The notes beneath the pieces are model-generated. The model saw only the letters and a list, made by a program, of their open reading frames with translations. It was not told the DNA's origin and did no database searches. The position numbers and the translations under genes were made by a program. Of a stretch of 64,000 nucleotides of DNA, positions 60,654-64,000 are shown one piece after another. Each line of letters opens with the position of its first letter. Position 1 is the first letter of the stretch. The stretch covers positions 17,485,672 to 17,549,671 of the forward strand of contig JABBOT010000004.1 of assembly GCA_016165875.1 (NCBI GenBank), read 5' to 3'. Origin of the DNA: Acanthopleura granulata. Taxonomy: Eukaryota; Mollusca; Polyplacophora; Chitonida; Chitonidae.

Positions 60654-60793
60654 CTATTACAATGAAAGTGTGGAATTTTGTAGTTCATGGATTTGAGAGG
60701 AAAATTTTGATTCATTGAAGATTTTATGTGGATTCGGAAAACAATAGGAACAATAATCTATGAAGCGCCAGGCTATTTTATTTCAACTACATG

Positions 60794-60799
60794 AATAAA
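60794..60799 (+). promoter_or_regulatory. Poly(A) signal AATAAA of the BTB-BACK-PHR gene
   Basis: It lies about 140 bases after the TAA at 60651-60653, in the sequence catgaataaagtgg. It is the first AATAAA after the stop codon. Confidence 0.6.
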
Positions 60800-61649
60800 G
60801 TGGAGGTCCAGGGACTATGCTAGGGACTTTGATTGCTATGGAATATAAATGCTAGGTTAATTTAGACTCCATAGAATATATTCGCATCATTGTGTTGGAC
60901 TCCAAATTGAGAGTTCCTTTCACTTCAAACTGTTAATTCATAGCTTTAAAGAACGATATAGCTTTATAGAACGATATCAGGATTTCTTATGTAGCAATTA
61001 AACTATATGCACTGTGTTCGGTGCTGGCTGAATCAAAACCGGTCTTGTAAAGTCGGCTACATGTTCCTGAAATGCAGATCCGCGCATATGCATATACAAT
61101 GAATGCGTCCAACAGATGTGCCCGGATTTTGGCAATGAAAAATGACAGAAAGCGTTACCCATGGGTCGATCAGTACAAAGCAAATCGTTAAATGTGCAAA
61201 ACTTATATGCATGAATCCGCCTGATTTGAAACTCTATCTGCGGTACACACAAATTTTATCATAAACTATATTTGAAGCACCTGTTGCACGGAAACCAAAC
61301 TTCAGCAAGAATGAAGGAAATTCCTATGTAAATACAGTATGCCAAAAATTATGCACGGATCCGGCTAATTTTATTTCAAAGGAAGTTACACAAACTGAAC
61401 CTGCACATTGGATTTCATACATTTGGGACAATATTATAATCTATAGTAGTTATTGCACAGAAATTAACCAAGGCCCACTGAGAATATGAGAATTCATAAA
61501 TAGACAGTGGGATGCATAGATATGTATAGCTTTTTCTTTGGAAGTATAAATACCCCCGATTTGCGGATGTATAATTAAGTTATACCTTCCAAGAGGTAGG
61601 TTTAAATTTAAAGGGAAAAACATTGTGAAAATAGAACTTATGGTGAGTG

Positions 61650-61865
61650 AAAAGACCTTTAAAAACTGTATCTGAAAGTACCCTCACTGAATTTTTTTTT
61701 AGATTTTTTTCACCAAAATAAGAGCAAATGTTTTGATTGTATGGCGGGTTTCATGGTCACACACCATTTTGTATCCCTTTATATTTAGGTCTGAAAAAAA
61801 GTTCTCTGGAAGAGTAATCCTCTAGTGTTTGCCTCTGTATAAAAACGCTAATATGACATTAAATC
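61650..61865 (+). repeat. Old direct repeat, copy 1
   Basis: It shares with 62586-62830, in the same order, cttcactgaatttttttt-like DNA, caaatgttttgattgtatgg, 'tttatatttaggtctgaa', gttctctggaagagtaatcc and tgtttgcctctgtat. Similarity is partial with indels. Non-coding. Confidence 0.65.
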
Positions 61866-62329
61866 TACTCCAGTCGGAACATTAAAAGCCGTCATCGTTA
61901 TCCAATCAGAAACTTGCCTGCTTGAGTAGGTAAAGAATGTACGCACGTAGTCATTTTCAAACGTGTCATTCAGATGTATTGAATCCTCTTAAACAGGTGG
62001 TGGGCGAACATTACAAGTTGACCAAACCTTGAAGGTAGAATGAACCACACTATGTCCGGCTCGTGTAATGTTTTGCAGCACGGTATCGTACATAAAACAT
62101 TAAAGTCTGCGTGGCCACGAAAGGTTTAATTCAGAGTAGAAAGGCACATCGTGGAAGGCTGGCCCTCTCGCTCTGGTCTGAAGTCTTCGGTCACAGGCTA
62201 TGTTGTTGAATGGTCAGGAGATTTCATCCTATTCTATCTCCATGGTTGAAAGCTCCAAGAAGTAATTTAACATCACGTCTTAATATGACAGCCGGCCAGC
62301 TTGTCTGTTTATATCGGTATTTCCCCATC

Positions 62330-62470
62330 CTTACAGGTATGGAAGCTCCTTTGTTCCCACTCCCCCCCCACCCCCCCGAGTGCTACACCGTTTAATCAAA
62401 CCACTATGAAGTCCTTGTCGTATAAGTTAAGTATGAGTATGGCGTAACCCACGCTAAACGAAAATAAATC
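62330..62470 (+). mobile_element. Degraded SINE 3' end with a C-rich tract
   Basis: The SINE-like 'cttgtcgtataagttaagta' and 'gagtatggcgtaacccacgc' precede 'aaacgaaaataaat'. Upstream is a run of C residues (62360-62378). Similarity is limited to the tail half. Confidence 0.5.
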
Positions 62471-62585
62471 TCCACAATGTGATGCATGCCGGCCATATTC
62501 CTGTGTCCTTTATCGTGATGATTTTGACTCCTCTTAGTCGGTAAACAATGTTAAAATGTAACACAAACCAAAAACTGAGTTCTGA

Positions 62586-62830
62586 TGAGTGAAGATCATT
62601 AAACGTTCTATCCGAAAATGCCTTCACTGAATGTTTTTTTACTTCATCGAATCAGTCAAATGTTTGATTGTATGGTGAGTATTAATGACCATATTAGTAA
62701 TGGGGTGCTCATCAGTGACGTCACAAAACTTTTTGTCACCTTTATGTTTAGCTCCGAATGAAGTTCTCGAGACGTGTACTCTTGTAATGTTTGTCAGTGT
62801 GTGAAAGAGATAAAACGACATGAAATTTCT
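62586..62830 (+). repeat. Old direct repeat, copy 2
   Basis: Counterpart of 61650-61865, about 940 bases downstream: gccttcactgaatgtttttt, 'caaatgtttgattgtatggt', tttatgtttagctccgaatg, 'gttctcgagacgtgtactct' and tgtttgtcagtgtgtg. It suggests a segmental duplication of roughly 0.9 kb or a dispersed element. Confidence 0.65.
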
Positions 62831-64000
62831 TTAGGGAAAGAGAAAATTAGGCTTGACGTCACTGGTGATCCAGAGGCCGCTTCAGAGATAAAGCTGCCTT
62901 CACTACATATTTGGTCGTAGACATTATGCACAACGACCATGTTGTGAACGAATCGTTTACCTTAGGAATCCTTGAAATCAATAACCAAGAACTTGAAGAG
63001 ACATCATTTTGTGTGACATGTATGCCTTTGTATACCTGACGTATTTGTTAGGAAAACACTGGTAAGCACTACCAGCTAAAATCAGATGTACATATACACA
63101 TGGATATCTAAGAACTTCCTGGATTCGACTTGTAGGCCAGTGCCTATATGGATTTATGGATCAAAACTGTGAAGAAATCACCAAAACATAAGCACACATA
63201 CCCATTTACTATCAAAGTTCGACACAGAATGTTGTACTTTATTAAGAGATCATTAATACTTAATAGTGAACCTTTCCTGACTAAAGTAACTCAGGCCCAA
63301 GCTTTATTCCGGCTTTGAGTTGTAATGATTTGTAGCCAGACCTAATGTATAGCATCCATCTGTTACACGATAACATATGTGAACACTACTCAAATTCCGC
63401 TTGGGTGCGGGTCGCGCAAAAGTGCATTATCCAAAGAAAATCCCACTAACCATGTAATCAGCATGTAGGGCGAGGGGCTGATGTAGTTCTGAACTTCAAG
63501 TTCATATATGTGAAATAACAATGCGCCCAACTACAACTGGCGCGTGTTGTACTCGGTCGTAGTTTCCTGGCCGTGTAACAATAAAAAAACTGATTCCAAC
63601 CTACTTGAGCCAAGTCGAAACCATCTATGACCCATAGTCTTCAGTTACAAAAGGTTTGTCATTTACAGTTTATCATTCGCTAAAATAGCTGCGAAGGAAA
63701 GTTTGCTGTTCTAGGGATTGTGATGTCCATTGTCTTCAGTCCTTACATGGAGGTGTATGCAGTTTAATCTTATGTCCATCAACGATTGTGTCCAATTCTG
63801 TAAAACAAATGAGTTGGTCCTGAATTGGAATAAAGCACGAACAAGTTTTCGTTTATACTTAGTGTTTTATCAATCCTTTGAGATATACATGTACATAGAC
63901 AATTAATAAACTCAACAAATATAGCATATACTAAGTGCCTCTCACAATTTCTGAAACATTTGACAAATGCAATGCATATTTTATCTCATTACCTGGGCTC

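Larger units (their letters stand above)
60900..64000. other. Right-flank intergenic DNA
   Basis: Apart from the direct repeats and SINE remnant listed, this stretch shows only short frames and AT-rich sequence. No exon or RNA gene is recognisable up to the window edge. Confidence 0.45.

Noticed and set aside
1..64000. Long autonomous transposon (reverse transcriptase, transposase)
   Set aside because: No frame shows reverse transcriptase, integrase or DDE motifs; only short non-autonomous elements are present.

Overview
The window is animal nuclear DNA, most likely from a mollusc or a close lophotrochozoan relative. Genes are split by many AT-rich GT-AG introns, signals are eukaryotic, and the DNA is littered with a tRNA-derived SINE whose tail ends in (AAATA)n. 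I judge the SINE to be of a type common in molluscs; that is recognition, not a database result. There is no operon structure, CRISPR array or bacterial gene.

Layout. 48-13058 (minus): the first 17 coding exons (1117 codons) of a RAD54L2/ARIP4-type SNF2 helicase that runs off the left edge. 13059-16156: a 3.1 kb divergent intergenic region holding a roughly 780 bp imperfect palindrome. 16157-34613 (plus): a complete IFT122 gene, 28 exons and 1188 codons, two of whose introns have U12-type splice signals. 34614-41528: intergenic DNA with a MITE-like element, SINEs and a set of exon-like open stretches on the minus strand that may be an unrecognised gene. 41529-47414 (plus): a complete 406-residue lysosomal glycosidase of the NAGA/GLA family (GH27), with NAGA-type specificity residues and one probable GC-AG intron. 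47415-53377: repeat-rich DNA with two separate tandem arrays, one carrying an RFX/X-box-like palindrome in most units. 53378-53927: a small predicted membrane protein gene (63 or 108 residues). 53928-58935: SINE copies and otherwise featureless DNA. 58936-60653 (plus): a two-exon BTB-BACK-PHR protein (BTBD family, 452 residues). 60654-64000: non-coding, with a poly(A) signal and an old direct duplication.

The genes are functionally unrelated: a nuclear chromatin ATPase, a ciliary IFT-A subunit, a lysosomal hydrolase and a BTB ubiquitin-ligase adaptor. I see no pathway-level cluster. The only arrangement likely to matter for regulation is the head-to-head RAD54L2/IFT122 pair. Exon joins were set by eye from splice consensus, family similarity and reading phase. 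In the three complete multi-exon genes the exon lengths add up to an intact frame, which supports the models. SINE orientation is given as + when the tRNA-like head reads first on the plus strand.
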